From Sialis fuliginosa (lineage: Eukaryota > Arthropoda > Insecta > Megaloptera > Sialidae): 64,000 nucleotides of DNA. The stretch covers positions 23,011,098-23,075,097 of the forward strand of contig OY540812.1 of NCBI GenBank assembly GCA_961205875.1, in the 5' to 3' direction. Positions 35,056 through 47,182 of the stretch are shown here, piece after piece. The translations under genes were made by a program, and so were the position numbers. The notes beneath the pieces were generated by a model. It saw only the letters and a list, made by a program, of their open reading frames with translations, had not been told where the DNA came from and ran no database searches. Every line of letters starts with the position of its first letter. Within the stretch, counting starts at the first letter, position 1.

Positions 35056-36437
35056 TACTTATATTTATGTGTCCATGTAAATACGTAAAAACTAACAAAT
35101 AGAATTGTAAATTATGAGTATAACTGCTGAGAATGTGGTGTTTACTTTAGACTGTTTGCTCATGTCTTTTTAATTATGAGAATATAGAGATATTTTGTGG
35201 TCTAAAGGAATAATATTTACTATATGAGGAAATTTTTAACCCAAAGAAAGCAATTGTGCATATTTGTTTTTGTAATTAAATATATTTTATAATCATACAT
35301 CATGCATAATCATCATATGATATAAATATATATGCTTTTAGGGTTTTGTTAACTAAATAAGAAATACCCTTTCAAGTACATAAAGCAATAATTTTTATTT
35401 TTATAAATATTTTGTCATTGAGTTCTTTTCAATGTATACCTACATGTCAAACACTAAAAGATCTGAGGTTTAAGTCCCTAGAGTAAGGTTATTATGACTG
35501 TACCTATGTATAGCTGAAGTTTTCATAATATTTAATACTTAAATTTGTTCTTTATATACACCTAGAGGTATAAGCAAATATAAATATTTTTGGAAAATTT
35601 TAGGTAAAAAAATGTTTGTACGTTTGTAACACAAGCATAATATATGTAAACATTTTGTGTTACCTACGAAATAAAGATTAAAGTTACATCTATAGACAGT
35701 GTTAAAATTCTATTAACCGGATCACAAATCGGCGTATATTCTCCCTCCTATAAAGTTTTTTTTTTAATTACAAAATTAAAATTATAAAAGTATTGAAATT
35801 TTACTATTTATTTTTATGTCCAGTATAATAAGGAAATTGAAGTGATACTCTTTATGTATAGTACCTATTTTTTTTAAAATTTAGAACAGTGGTATTACTT
35901 CAATTCATTAAAACTCAGATTCTGACCGTACAAGATATATTTCATATACAGTATACATATAACTGTTTTAATACGGTTGTATTTTACTTACTGTACATGC
36001 GCTAAACTGTCAATAAACGTCATGGAAATGTCATAAGTTTGATATCACGTCTCAAAGTGTTTACAAGGTAGCAAATTTTAATAATTTCTTATAAACTTTA
36101 TATCAGTTTATTTTAGTAACCGGCGCTATTAACACTGGATTTTGACTAATCGAATATTTGCAGACATTTAAGGGGATATTCTGTTATTTATTTTGTTTTA
36201 TTATTTATCTATGATCCTTCTAGAATAAGTATATTATGTATGATTTTTTTTGAAAGTTTAAAAAGCTTTATTTAAAAATAACTCATGAAAAAATTAGTTA
36301 CATAACCTATTTTTGCCTAATATGGTAATGTCAATACCCTCTTAATGTTATTGCAGTAATAAAAGAACATCAAAAATTTGAAATTTGCGCTATTCGGTGA
36401 TTTTGTACATACGTATGTAGGTATGTACATAGGTAAG
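35056..36437. other. AT-rich spacer with a dispersed-repeat copy
   Basis: Holds an inverted copy (about 35880-35945) of the repeat found at 7.4 and 10.5 kb. Nothing else is recognised. Confidence 0.5.
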
Positions 36438-36883
36438 TACTGTGAAACTTCCTTATAATGCTCTTGAGTGATCGTATCAAAAACGCGTTATACACGGGAT
36501 AGCGAAATAGGCGGGAAATAAATTAGAAAATAAATACTTTTTGAAGCATTTTTCTCAATTGATTTTAAGAATAGACCCCGGAATTACAAGAGTCTTCACT
36601 AAATATTTTTGTTTTAACACTTTGTTTTTGTCACATTTTCGTAAAATCATCATTTTTTCCACTAAAGAAAGTTTGAAATGGTCAATACTTGCACAACAAA
36701 TGTTGCGAAGTTAATTTGAAGAATTTTGACAAAAAGTTTTCGATGTCAACAAAAAGGTGCTAACAAAATTTTGCGCGTTATAAACGATATTTGTGAGCGT
36801 TAAAAACGGAAATATTTGTGTTGGGGTCAGGACCATGATATAGCGCTATAAATGGGGCCGTTATATCGAAGTTTCACTGTGTA
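36438..36883. mobile_element. pogo/Tigger-like non-autonomous element
   Basis: The left end CTGTGAAACTTCCTTATAAT and the right end, read outward on the other strand, CAGTGAAACTTCGATATAAC are inverted copies with TA at the boundary. These ends resemble pogo-class elements. It is about 445 bp with no transposase. Confidence 0.65.
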
Positions 36884-39800
36884 TAAAACTATGTTTAATT
36901 AATTAAAATATACTAATCCGTAGAATCCATGCTTACTTGATTTTTTAATGTAACATACTACCAACATCGATAAAAAAATGTAAAAATTCCCATTAGCCAA
37001 GGAATCCGTATAACTGTCAATGCAAATAAAGAAACCGTCAAAGTTTCGCACGCCAGTCAAAACATGTTTCCAATCCATTAGTCGGCTGACATGTTTGTAC
37101 TGCATAATAACAACAGCCACCAACCTCAGGTACACTTTCATTAATCATGTATTTGCCGTATCCCGCGAGATCGCAGGTATAATTCTTTATTTCGCTCATA
37201 TATCATGTGGAAAGCTTGACACTTGTCAGGCAGAGCTCACGCGCGCCAATTATGAATTCCTCACACAAAAGCAATTCTCTCTGAGAAATATGGCGGAGAA
37301 GGCGGGAATTTGAAATTTCTCCGTCACTCAACCGCGTGAAAGTGAGGCGTGACGCACATGACAATGCTGTGTGGGGGGAAGACATGCGTGTTTTGTATCT
37401 TGTTGTTGTTGAAAAGATATCTGTGTGTGTGTATGTGTGTTACTTGTGCGGATTCCCGGATTTTTTTATTTCCGAAAAATATACGTTTGACCTTTCTATG
37501 GTACGCCTATTATTTCTTGAAATATGCAATTGAATGTTGATGTATTGGTACTACTTTGTCAGTTTTGGTGATACAGATTATAAACTCTTTCTTTATATAT
37601 TTTCTTTATATTTCTTTGAGAACGAGGCAGATATTATCAGATTTAACTTCTTATACATTTTCGTTAATTTAATCCTCAAACTACTGGCATGTTATATCAT
37701 AGATAAACATAATTAAAATTTGAAGTTTGACTTCTGGGAATAACTCGCGTCGATTTAGTTGGTTTAATGGCTAACATTTCGCCGTACATTGCAGCTGGGT
37801 AGCCTTGAATATGTCCACTGAAATGTGCGACGTAACATTGGTCGAGAAAACGGCTAAACCGATGCAGTTTATACCCAGAAGCTGACCAGATTTTAGATTT
37901 TGTGAACTCTGACATGACAATGAAGAGCCTTTTTTTATTTTATTTTATCTTTTATATTTTTCTATTTTTATTTTAAATATTCTAATCTTCACTTTTGCGC
38001 CCCCTGCTATTTTTTGACGACCTTTTTTTAGCCATCATTATTACAAAACCCGGAGAAATTACACCGAAACCCGGAACCAAGAGAAACAGTATACAAACCC
38101 TGAGACTTCGGGTGAAAACCTGAGACTTGGCCATCCTAATTACTGCGGAAATCAGACCTCAATGAAAATGTATATAATATTAGCATTTATCTCCTTTTCA
38201 GTGGAAATAAAGTTGAGAATTTTTAATTAGCCTTTAAAACTATTTTTGGGAAAATAATCATCTAAGGAAAAAGTGCCCGAAAAGTTTTTGATAAATTTTA
38301 AAATAGAATATGCAATAAAATTTAGAGGTTGCTGTTTAAAAAAACGAGTTCCAGTTCGAAAAGAGCACTCCAAGTTAAGGCAATTTAATTTGGTACCAGT
38401 CAATAGATTTTAAAAAATTGGGCGCAGGTATTTCAGCGTTTTTCGATTCTCCGATTTTTAAATAAAATACTAAAAGGTTGTATAGATTAGGGGTCATTTT
38501 AGTGTGTGGCTCTAGCTTGTTTGTGCAGCTCTAAAATTCATATGTGCAGTCCTAAACGGTTCAATTATGTTTGCTTTTTTATGCAAATTCAAACATAAAG
38601 TAATTTTTTTCAGTCATCGCGATCGTTTCTAAATCGTTGTATAGTATACATTTTTTTATTCAAATTGAGCAGCTCTAAAATTCCGTTAAAATAAGCCCTG
38701 TTACACATGTAGTGTAGCTTAAACGTTTAAATAATAATAAAAATTTATATATATGCCGAGTATACTGAAATTATCATTCTCTTTCATTGTCTTATAATTT
38801 ATTTTGATTACACACTGCTTGTGTGAGTTTCCAAACGCAGTTAAAACTAATTAAAACATCGATCAAAATAAACTCATAAACTTAATACAATTACCCATCA
38901 TGATGAAATTGTCATTAATTGACAAATCGCTTTTAAATGAGTTACATCACTAACGAGAGAACTTCAACCACTGATCAAAACCGAATGATTTAATTCCAGT
39001 AAAAATTACTCCCCACACCCTATCAAATTGCCTGTCTTAATGTAATTTGTGTAACGAAGTTCTAGAAAACTCTCGAGTATCGCTGTCACTCCTCCCTGAG
39101 AACTTTGTGAAGACAACACTAAATAAGCAATGCTTTGGGAATTCTTACAAGCGCGCACTCATTACGTATGCATCGTCAACAACACACTGAATTTCACCTC
39201 GGAAATATTTCATACATATATCTATACTGAAGTACATACACACACCTACACATGCTCACACTAAAGGTGGATCTGGCTTACATGTAAAGCGGAAGTGTAC
39301 TAGTATAGTATTGTGTTGCTTAAATTGGGACTCCTGGTTCAAAAAGATAAGATTTTTACATGTTTACTTTTCAGTATTATTTTTTTGGTTTCTAATAGTT
39401 TTTTATTATTAATTAATAGTTATTTTATTTGAAATTCTTGGTATAATCAAGTAAAATATCGGAGAACCATACATGACTTTCATATTCTTTAACATCATTT
39501 TAAATAATTTTTAATATATGAAAAATTTCAATGGGATTTGTTAGAAATAAAACTCACCTTTGTATTACAATTAGTTTTCTAACGTCCTGATGGTAATAAC
39601 ATTATATAGATTCGTAGAATAACTATACTCTATTTCATTTAAGAATTCAGTGCTGTCGGGGTTTTGATGGTACGAATCGTGCATTTTACCGTCAAAAACC
39701 AATTTGTTTCCAAGGCTACATGAATTAATGGCGTATTAATTAGTATTAAAATTAAAATTTTGGAGTGGTTTTCACCCCTTCAATAGCTGTTTAGGCACGT

Positions 39801-40616
39801 AAAAAAATAAATGTCATTTAGGTTCAATTGAACTACAAATGTACCAAGTCTTATCAAAATTAGTGAGATAATAGTCGCATCGTTCACTTTTTAGACGATA
39901 ATAGTTACAAAATTTCAAATATTTCTAAAACCCCTAATCCGATTAGCACTAATATCAATAGGACTGGAGTACTCACCGAAACAAACATTTTCCCCAAAAA
40001 TAATTCAGATCGGTGCATTTTTAAAGTAGTTATCGCGACAGCATAAAATGTTCGATCCAAAGTATGTAAGTGTACGCAATTAGTACATTACTGCGTATAC
40101 TTTTCTCAGTACACTTACCATACTTACCCCATCATGCTTATTAAAATAAAAATAAAAAACAAGAAAAAAAAGTTGAATCTGTTCATACTATCGCGAGTTA
40201 ATTGTAATTACCATCGCTTAAGTTAACAAAATAAACATCATTACAATTAGTGCTCGTCATTTTAGATAACGATAGCAGAACTATGAAATATCGGTCTCGT
40301 CTCATTATAATTAATGTTAATTACTCTTTCTCTCTCTATTTTTCTCCCAGTCTCACCCCCCCCCCCCCCTTCTATCTCTCTATAATTTTTGTTAATAGAA
40401 ATTTTATTGAGTATTACTATGTAGTTTTTTCAGGAGGAAAAAAAGGTATGAAATCCCAATGACGCTTAATGATGCTTGGAGCTCAAATAGGTCTTAATCC
40501 AGAACTGCATATACCGTAAAAACCCTTTCATGTATCACACTTTGAGAAACACTGGCTTAATGTATATAGTTAATTTTTATGGTTTTTTGAAATATTTTTT
40601 TAATTAAAACATACTA
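36884..40616. other. Gene-poor spacer with two evenly composed blocks
   Basis: 37215-37390 is CpG-richer and includes AATATGGCGGAGAAGG, a motif common near promoters (YY1/Pho-type core). 37720-37915 looks like a repeat fragment (TAAACCGATGCAG in a familiar transposon-like context). 38840-39250 is evenly composed with homeodomain-type TAATTGA motifs. A C14 tract lies at 40356-40369. No gene is supported. Confidence 0.4.
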
Positions 40617-41240
40617 GTCCAGTCGTCAGACAATTCCGTATAGGGGTGGCGCTAGAAAAAATGACGGAGTACATTTTTTTCAAGAAATTGGTAGATTTTG
40701 ATGTATAGAACATGGCGATAACTCCCCCCCCACCATCGAAAGGGGGTGCATAACTTTCTAGGACCTTACAAAGCTGTCTAAAATCAGATATTATTATTAT
40801 TATTATTATTAATTGAATTTTAAAATGAAATTTTAAGTTAAATCTCGAAAAATGTTTGAGTCATAAAGCACATAATTTAAATTATAATTATCACATTTGT
40901 ATTCAAAAACAGTGTATATTAAGAGTTTTTGTTTTGAAAATTTGTCTATATATATTTACCTATAACTTGAACAATTTAAAAGTATTCACGGTCGGCCAAA
41001 AACCATTCTGTGGATCCTTAGCTGGTTTTTTTGTTCGAAATTTTATCAGCTTTAAGATTTATGAAACCTATTTTATCCTAAAACTGATAGTCCCAGTGTT
41101 ATTCTCAAATAACTGATTTTAAACAGCTTTATAAGCCCCCGGAAAGTTATTCACCCCCCTTCGAAGGGGGCGGGAGGGGGGGGAAAGTTATCGCCATGTT
41201 CTATACATTAAAATCTATCAGTTTCTTCTCATTACTGGAC
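40617..41240. mobile_element. Fold-back element with TA target
   Basis: Inverted ends begin GTCCAGT and the arms share ATGTATAGAACATGGCGATA and a C/G-run block with CGAAAGGGGG. TA flanks both sides (40615-40616, 41241-41242). It is 624 bp, with a TTA microsatellite at about 40791. It has no transposase. Confidence 0.75.
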
Positions 41241-41242
41241 TA

Positions 41243-42009
41243 TAATTTTTCCAATTAAAATTACTCAATCATCTAACATAATATTAATCAACATAGAAAT
41301 ACACGCTTGTATTAATAATTATTATTTATTATTTGTGATGATTTTTGTTTGACTGGTGTGTTTGTTTAAGACTGATCACGGTCCATTGCAGATTTAATTT
41401 TGAAGTTGGTAAACACGGAAGGGTGACAATAATTGTCATATGGCGTTCTAATTTCACACATCACGGATTGTGCAAAGTGAATACGCAATTTGCCCGCTTT
41501 AAATTTTTAGATTCATATTGACTATTGATTTGTAAACGAGCGGTTTTATTTGTTGTTATGAATACTTATTTATTTACAGTAATAATAAATAAAAAATAAA
41601 ATAAATATTTTCTAATCTTTGGATTTTTAAATATTCTTTAGATGACATCAGGTATATTTTTGTTTTTGTGTCCTACTTACTTAATATTTAGAGTAATCGT
41701 ATTTTTAAATTACTTTACATCGACATCAACAATGACTGCTTTAGCTCCAGTTTATGCTCCAACTTAAAACACAATATTGATTTTAATTATATTTATTTCT
41801 TTACTTATTAGTTTTATTTAAAATATCTGGATGTTAATCAATAATCACCTTTATAATATGTACTAGTAATGTAGATAAATAGTTACAGAAACTAACTTTT
41901 ATACAGGTTGTCTCTTAAACGTATTGACTAACTTTCAGTTGTTAAGGATATTAAAACAATCGCTTTTTGTTAATAAATCCATGTCCACAAACGAGCCGTT
42001 TTAGCAGTA
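41243..42009. other. AT-rich spacer, nothing recognised
   Basis: No ORF or repeat end is supported here. Confidence 0.5.
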
Positions 42010-42600
42010 GAAAAAAGGGATTTTGTCTTATGTTGATTTTTTTTTATAATTTGAGGAAATGATAGTTAAAAGAATGCTGATCAAAAGTTGTACTGGGTGC
42101 AATCTATGAAAATCCATAATTTTTGTTTCAAAGGGCACCCAAACATTCTATGTTTATCATCAACTTTTAAGAAAAATTTGCAAAGAATTAAAAGTTCTTA
42201 GAATTAGTCAGACAATATAAAAAAAATATTTTTATAATTTTTATAGGTAACATTTATTAATTTTATTAAAAACTGCCGAACCGAAAGACTAAAAAAGTTC
42301 CACCAAAAGTTCTAAAAAAATATCTTTGTATTGATTGACTAATTCGAAGCACTTTTTAATCTTATACATTTTTCTAAAAAAAAGGGAATCCTAAGAGATA
42401 AAAATAAAAATAAATATTGACATAAAATCATTTATTAAACATAAAATGTTTGAGTCCCCTCTGGAGCCGTTTTGGATTTTCGTAGGTTGCGCCCTTCACA
42501 ACTTTTGATCAATACACTTTGGACTATCATTTTTACAAAAAATCTACTAAAAGGCAAAATTCATTACATTCGTGCAGGGTAATTTGTTTTTTGAAAATTA
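42010..42600. repeat. Diverged fold-back repeat
   Basis: The arms 42010-42250 and 42340-42600 are inverted copies with shared blocks AATGATAGT, GATCAAAAGTTGT, ATGAAAATCCA-type and CAAACATT.TATGTTTA. Divergence is considerable, so the element is old. No coding. Confidence 0.6.
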
Positions 42601-44199
42601 AACATTTTTAATAGAGAAAATAAAAACAAAACATTTCAAAATGCAATAAATATAATGAATGATCGTCCCACAATTAGAAAAAGCACATCATTTTTATTTA
42701 AATTGAGGATGTATTCGAAAAAAAGTTGTCATTATTTAATAAAAAAAATAATTTTTTTATCTTTATCAAAAATATTCAATTTTCTTTTCAAATATAATAG
42801 TTTGTAATAAAATCGATTGTGAACATGTATCTTATTATCATTTAGAATGGTAATTACTCTAAGAATATAAATACGTAATTTTAACTATACCATAAACATT
42901 ATTAAACATATATTTAAAAGTATATCTAAAAGGAAACCTTGGTACATAAAAATATCGTTTGACCATAAACAGAAACTTTACATCATAAAAAATATAAAAA
43001 ATTCATTTACATCATATTCGCGAGTGTCGTAAAAATAAATAAAAAGAAGTACTGAAAAATTTAAGCCCATATATACTTTCGATTATTTTTATTTGATCGG
43101 GGAAACATATGACATGGTCGTACAGAAAGTGACCAATATCCAATTTAAGTTTACTTCCAAAAATTCAAAGAGACGTTTTTGCCGGTTGTATACAACCCCT
43201 TTGGTCCGACATAACGGCACCCCGGGGGCAGAAACTTCATTCGCGACGTCCGATGTGCGTTCTACTCACCCCCTTCTCTGCAAAACTCCTCATACCGCCC
43301 CGTTTTCCTGCACGACCCTCGACAGTTGTACGGACCGTCTCGCACTGCCCGATCTTCTCTTTTTCCTCCATTGCCCCCTTTCCCCTATTACATTGCTATA
43401 GGAAATCAACACGAAGAGATCGTAATTTTAAACAACTGCTACTAGGATCAGATACTTTATAGGAAGACTAATGGTAGGTTGATCTGTAAAAGTATCGTTT
43501 AACAAATGTTATTATAAGAGAAAGGTAACATCTACACAAGTGAATTTAACTGTATTCGTTATATTATGGTATTAGTAAATTAATTACATACTAGTTTAAT
43601 ATTAGTCATATCATGTCAATAATTCCTATTTACACGCCACTCACAATCAATTTCAGTTTTAGATAGGTTTTATTGTGTCTTATTGCAGGTGTTTACACAA
43701 ACATTACTGTTGAACGTCTTAAATGCGGGTTTCTGAAATATAAAATGCAAAAAATATTGGATACCAAAAATGTGCGAAAGAACAAAAATCTAATGAAAAT
43801 ATCGATCATTAAAATAACTACAATTAAAAGGTCCTAATTTTTATAAGAAAGAACTAGAAAGATAGGACATCAAGAGAAAGTATACAGTGCATGGAAAATA
43901 ATCCCATTTTTTTCTTGGGAGGAAGTGAACAAAATTATTCTATTTTGTATGCTTGATATTTCGACTACGGCAAAAATAAAATATATTTATCTAACACAAA
44001 AGTATTTAGGGGTTATAAAGTATAACTGTATTTAGTTAAAGTTAAAAATCAATAGAAACATTTTGCTTCCTCGCAATATCGAAGATACGAGAAGCTTTGT
44101 GATCGTTTTAGAATGAGACAAAAAATTATTCTCTGATTTCAAAATTTTGAATTGATCTTTCCGTTTCAGGTCAAGGAAAACACTTTTCGTACCGTGTTT
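42601..44199. other. Spacer with one strongly GC-rich block
   Basis: 43160-43400 is far richer in GC and CpG than its surroundings and could be a promoter with a first exon on the minus strand (see 43270-43371). The rest is AT-rich. Confidence 0.5.
43270..43371 (-). other. Candidate first coding exon, unproven
   Basis: On the minus strand an ATG at 43371 opens 34 codons starting MEEKEKIGQCETVRTTVEGR. They end in phase at a strong donor (GTGAGT, 43269-43264) inside a CpG-rich block. No homology is recognised and no downstream exon was found, so this may be chance. Confidence 0.25.
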
Positions 44200-44680
44200 A
44201 TCTGTCTGTGTATGTGTGTCTGTCCCCCGAATCCTTGTCACACACATAACTCATGAATCACTGAACCGATATTAATGAAACTTGGTTGGATGGTTGGGTC
44301 TGGCTTGAAGACAGTCATATTTCAAAATTATCAAAATCATGTTTAAGGGGGAGGGGTTACATCTCAAAATATTTATTTTTTCAAGATATGTCAAGAACAT
44401 ATACATATTACGTAAACATTTTATAGGATATTTTTTGTAGAGCATTTATCTAATTTCCTATAATATAGATAGATCTAAATAATAAAATATTCCCTTACAA
44501 AGATTTATCTCATACAAAATAATAATCAGGTGCGTCTTAAGAAAAATTTCGAACTTATATTTTTTAGTAAAATTGTATAAAAATTAAATGGTTAACCAAT
44601 GCTAGGCAATTTATCTGAACACTATCGGTTTTTATTTAAATTGTTCAATAATTAACTACCTTTGGAAAATTTAAATTACT
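44200..44680 (+). repeat. Dispersed repeat, copy 1
   Basis: Starts near ACATAACTCATGAATCACTG and runs through GGGGGAGGGGTTACA, TTTTGTAGAGCATTTA, CCTTACAAAGATTTATCTCA and CACTATCGGTTTTTATTTAAA. The same blocks occur inverted at about 63500-64000. The head also resembles 12740-12850. No coding. Confidence 0.7.
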
Positions 44681-45204
44681 TGGCAGATATTTTTTTTTAC
44701 TAAGAAACAAAATTTGATGTCGTATTTTACTAAAAAATATAGTTAATTTATAAGTGTGACAGCAAAAAATTCTTTCAGTGATAATACTTTTTAACGAATT
44801 AGAAAGTAAAACTGATCTAAATAGATAGAGAAACAAAACACAAACTTCACAAATTACAAAGTACGTAAACTTAAATGTGAATACGATGTACACATTCACA
44901 TGAGAAACTTTGGACACAATTTAATTATGAATTCAACACAGTAATATGTGAAGGCATATCAGGAGTTACGTGTACGTCATCTACTTGAAGTTGTACGCAG
45001 CTAAATGATAACTATTAATCAAGTAAATTTGGACAAATCTTAGCATGTCCTCCTACAAATTAATATGCTTTTGGAGTGTCTTAGATTACATAATCCAGTT
45101 ATGAAATATTCAAGTGAAACGTGCTGTTATGTAACGTCGACAATATCATATATGTTTATGTACGATTCATTGGATTTTAGTTCTTCAGATGGGAATTACT
45201 AGGT
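44681..45204. other. AT-rich spacer, nothing recognised
   Basis: No supported ORF or repeat. Confidence 0.5.
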
Positions 45205-45675
45205 ACTAGTATCGCTTGTAGTCGAAATTCGACCGATATTTTACTTGTCTTAACGGCAACATACACTCATAATTTTTTTGTGCAGATCTGTAACACAGTA
45301 CCTAACCTAACCTAATCTATTACAACAAAAATTTCCAAATAAAAAGATTGCAATTGAACGTGAATTGAAATCTCTATACGCATTCTCTACGTTTGACAGA
45401 AACGCAAAACTATTTATTTTTGTGCTTGGTGGCGCTAGGTGTATTGCTATATTGTTGAACGATGTGAGGGGAAATAAACATACAGCAAGAGTGGAAATCA
45501 TGTGTGTATGTTAACTTTATTTTACCTGCCTAAACGGCAACATATACACATGATTTTTTTGTGCACATCTATGGCACAGTACCTTTTGAATGATATAAGT
45601 TTCATTCAACTTATTTATAATAAATATTAAAAAAACGTACGACAATTTTCGATGTTCACGTATTAATACATATAT
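45205..45675 (+). repeat. Modular ACTAGT...TATTAATA repeat, copy 2
   Basis: Starts ACTAGTATCGC and ends TTCGATGTTCACGTATTAAT. The direct internal repeat (ATTTTACTTGTCTTAACGGC near 45240 and ATTTTACCTGCCTAAACGGC near 45520) lies near the start and in the second half. It is the best-defined full copy, about 470 bp. Confidence 0.75.
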
Positions 45676-46893
45676 AGATTGTGAAAATATTTAATGTACA
45701 TATTTTGATATATGTCTTCTGAGTATATTTTTGTCTTGGCTGTATTTTTGATCAACATTATTATATTAAAATTATGTTTTTCTATCAAAAATTAGGTAAG
45801 CTACTGGTATAAAATTAGAAAAGATTTAATTTAATTACGTTCCTCATTATGGCATTTTTCATTTTACAACTTAAACACTGATCATTACTATATCTTGAAT
45901 TCCCGTTTTTTAATACAAAATCTCAGTTAAGGATTTATTTGTATTAAGAAACGTGAATTAATGAATTTATTATTTATTAATTTTTATATTTTGCATATAG
46001 TGACGGCTCATCAGTCATTTGCTACCTCAGAGCCCTAGAGCTTCTAGTTACGGTATCGCATGTATTTAACATTAGCAAGAATCCGATAAGTCGAATAAAT
46101 ATCATAAAGATTGAAAATATGTATATTTTATTAAATTACTGTATTAGATGTTTATGTGACTTTTCATGGTGCCCCGCATAAAGAATAGTCAACCACTACA
46201 AAGGAGGAGTACAATTTTTTTTATAGTTAGGTTTGAAATGGGTTAAATGCCACATTTGGTAATTTGTAATTGACACGAACTATGTAATTAATTAACAAAG
46301 TTAATACCTAATTAAAAATAACATAATGAAGACAAAAATAGTTTACGCATTAACGAATAGATAGCGCCCGCGCCGCTACAAACTTTTCTTTTTTTATATT
46401 CTGATTATTTTTGAAAATATAAAGTTTTTATGTAATATCGACAAGATTATATCAGTTTTCCCCAAATTACAAAATTATACTTTCGGGAATATGGGCGAGG
46501 AACAACAATTTTTGATATTTTTTGGGAACTTTTGTTAAATTAAATTTATGCAATAAAATTATTAGTTATATGATAATTTGCTTACCCTACTTGCTGGGGT
46601 AAGCATTTTTTGTTGACAACAATCTTCTAAAAAATATATATTTTTTTCGTATCCCTTTTGGTCTATCACATACTATATTTGTGGAAAATTTCAGTTAGGT
46701 TTAATTAATTAAAAGCGTCGGACCAGAGACAGTGTTGATGCTTTAATTGTTCCTTTTATTTTTATTTAGGTATGAAACACTAAAAAAAATTATAGAAACA
46801 CAATGAGTATAACACTAAAGTATTGGTTTATAACAGTTTATAATTTTTCTGTAGCATTTACCTATTTATTTAATGAGATGTGTTTTTGTTGTA
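45676..46893. other. AT-rich spacer, nothing recognised
   Basis: No supported gene, repeat end or structured RNA. Confidence 0.5.
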
Positions 46894-47180
46894 CAGGGAA
46901 AAAATATACTGTAAGAATTACAGTTCTTCCTGTCTATCCTGGATAGTAAACGAAAACATATAATATTTTACTCTCTGAAACTGCAATAATATAATTTGAG
47001 ACTGTAATGTACCTATAATATAATACTCAATATATAGTAAATTGATTATGGATAAACTGCAAACATTACAGCCTAAATTTATATTATTACTACAGTTTCA
47101 GACAGTAAAATATTATATGTTTTCGCTTACTATCCAGGATAGACAGGAAAAACTGCACTTCTTAAATTATTTTTTCCATG
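46894..47180. mobile_element. Fold-back MITE with TA target
   Basis: Inverted arms share GGAAAAAATA, CTGTCTATCCTGGATAGTAA and ACATATAATATTTTACT. TA flanks both ends. The element is 287 bp. GGATAGTAA is near-palindromic with its partner, so the whole unit folds into a long hairpin. Confidence 0.8.
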
Positions 47181-47182
47181 TA

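Noticed and set aside
37697-37915. 72-codon minus ORF
   Set aside because: Overlaps a repeat-like fragment and matches no domain I know.
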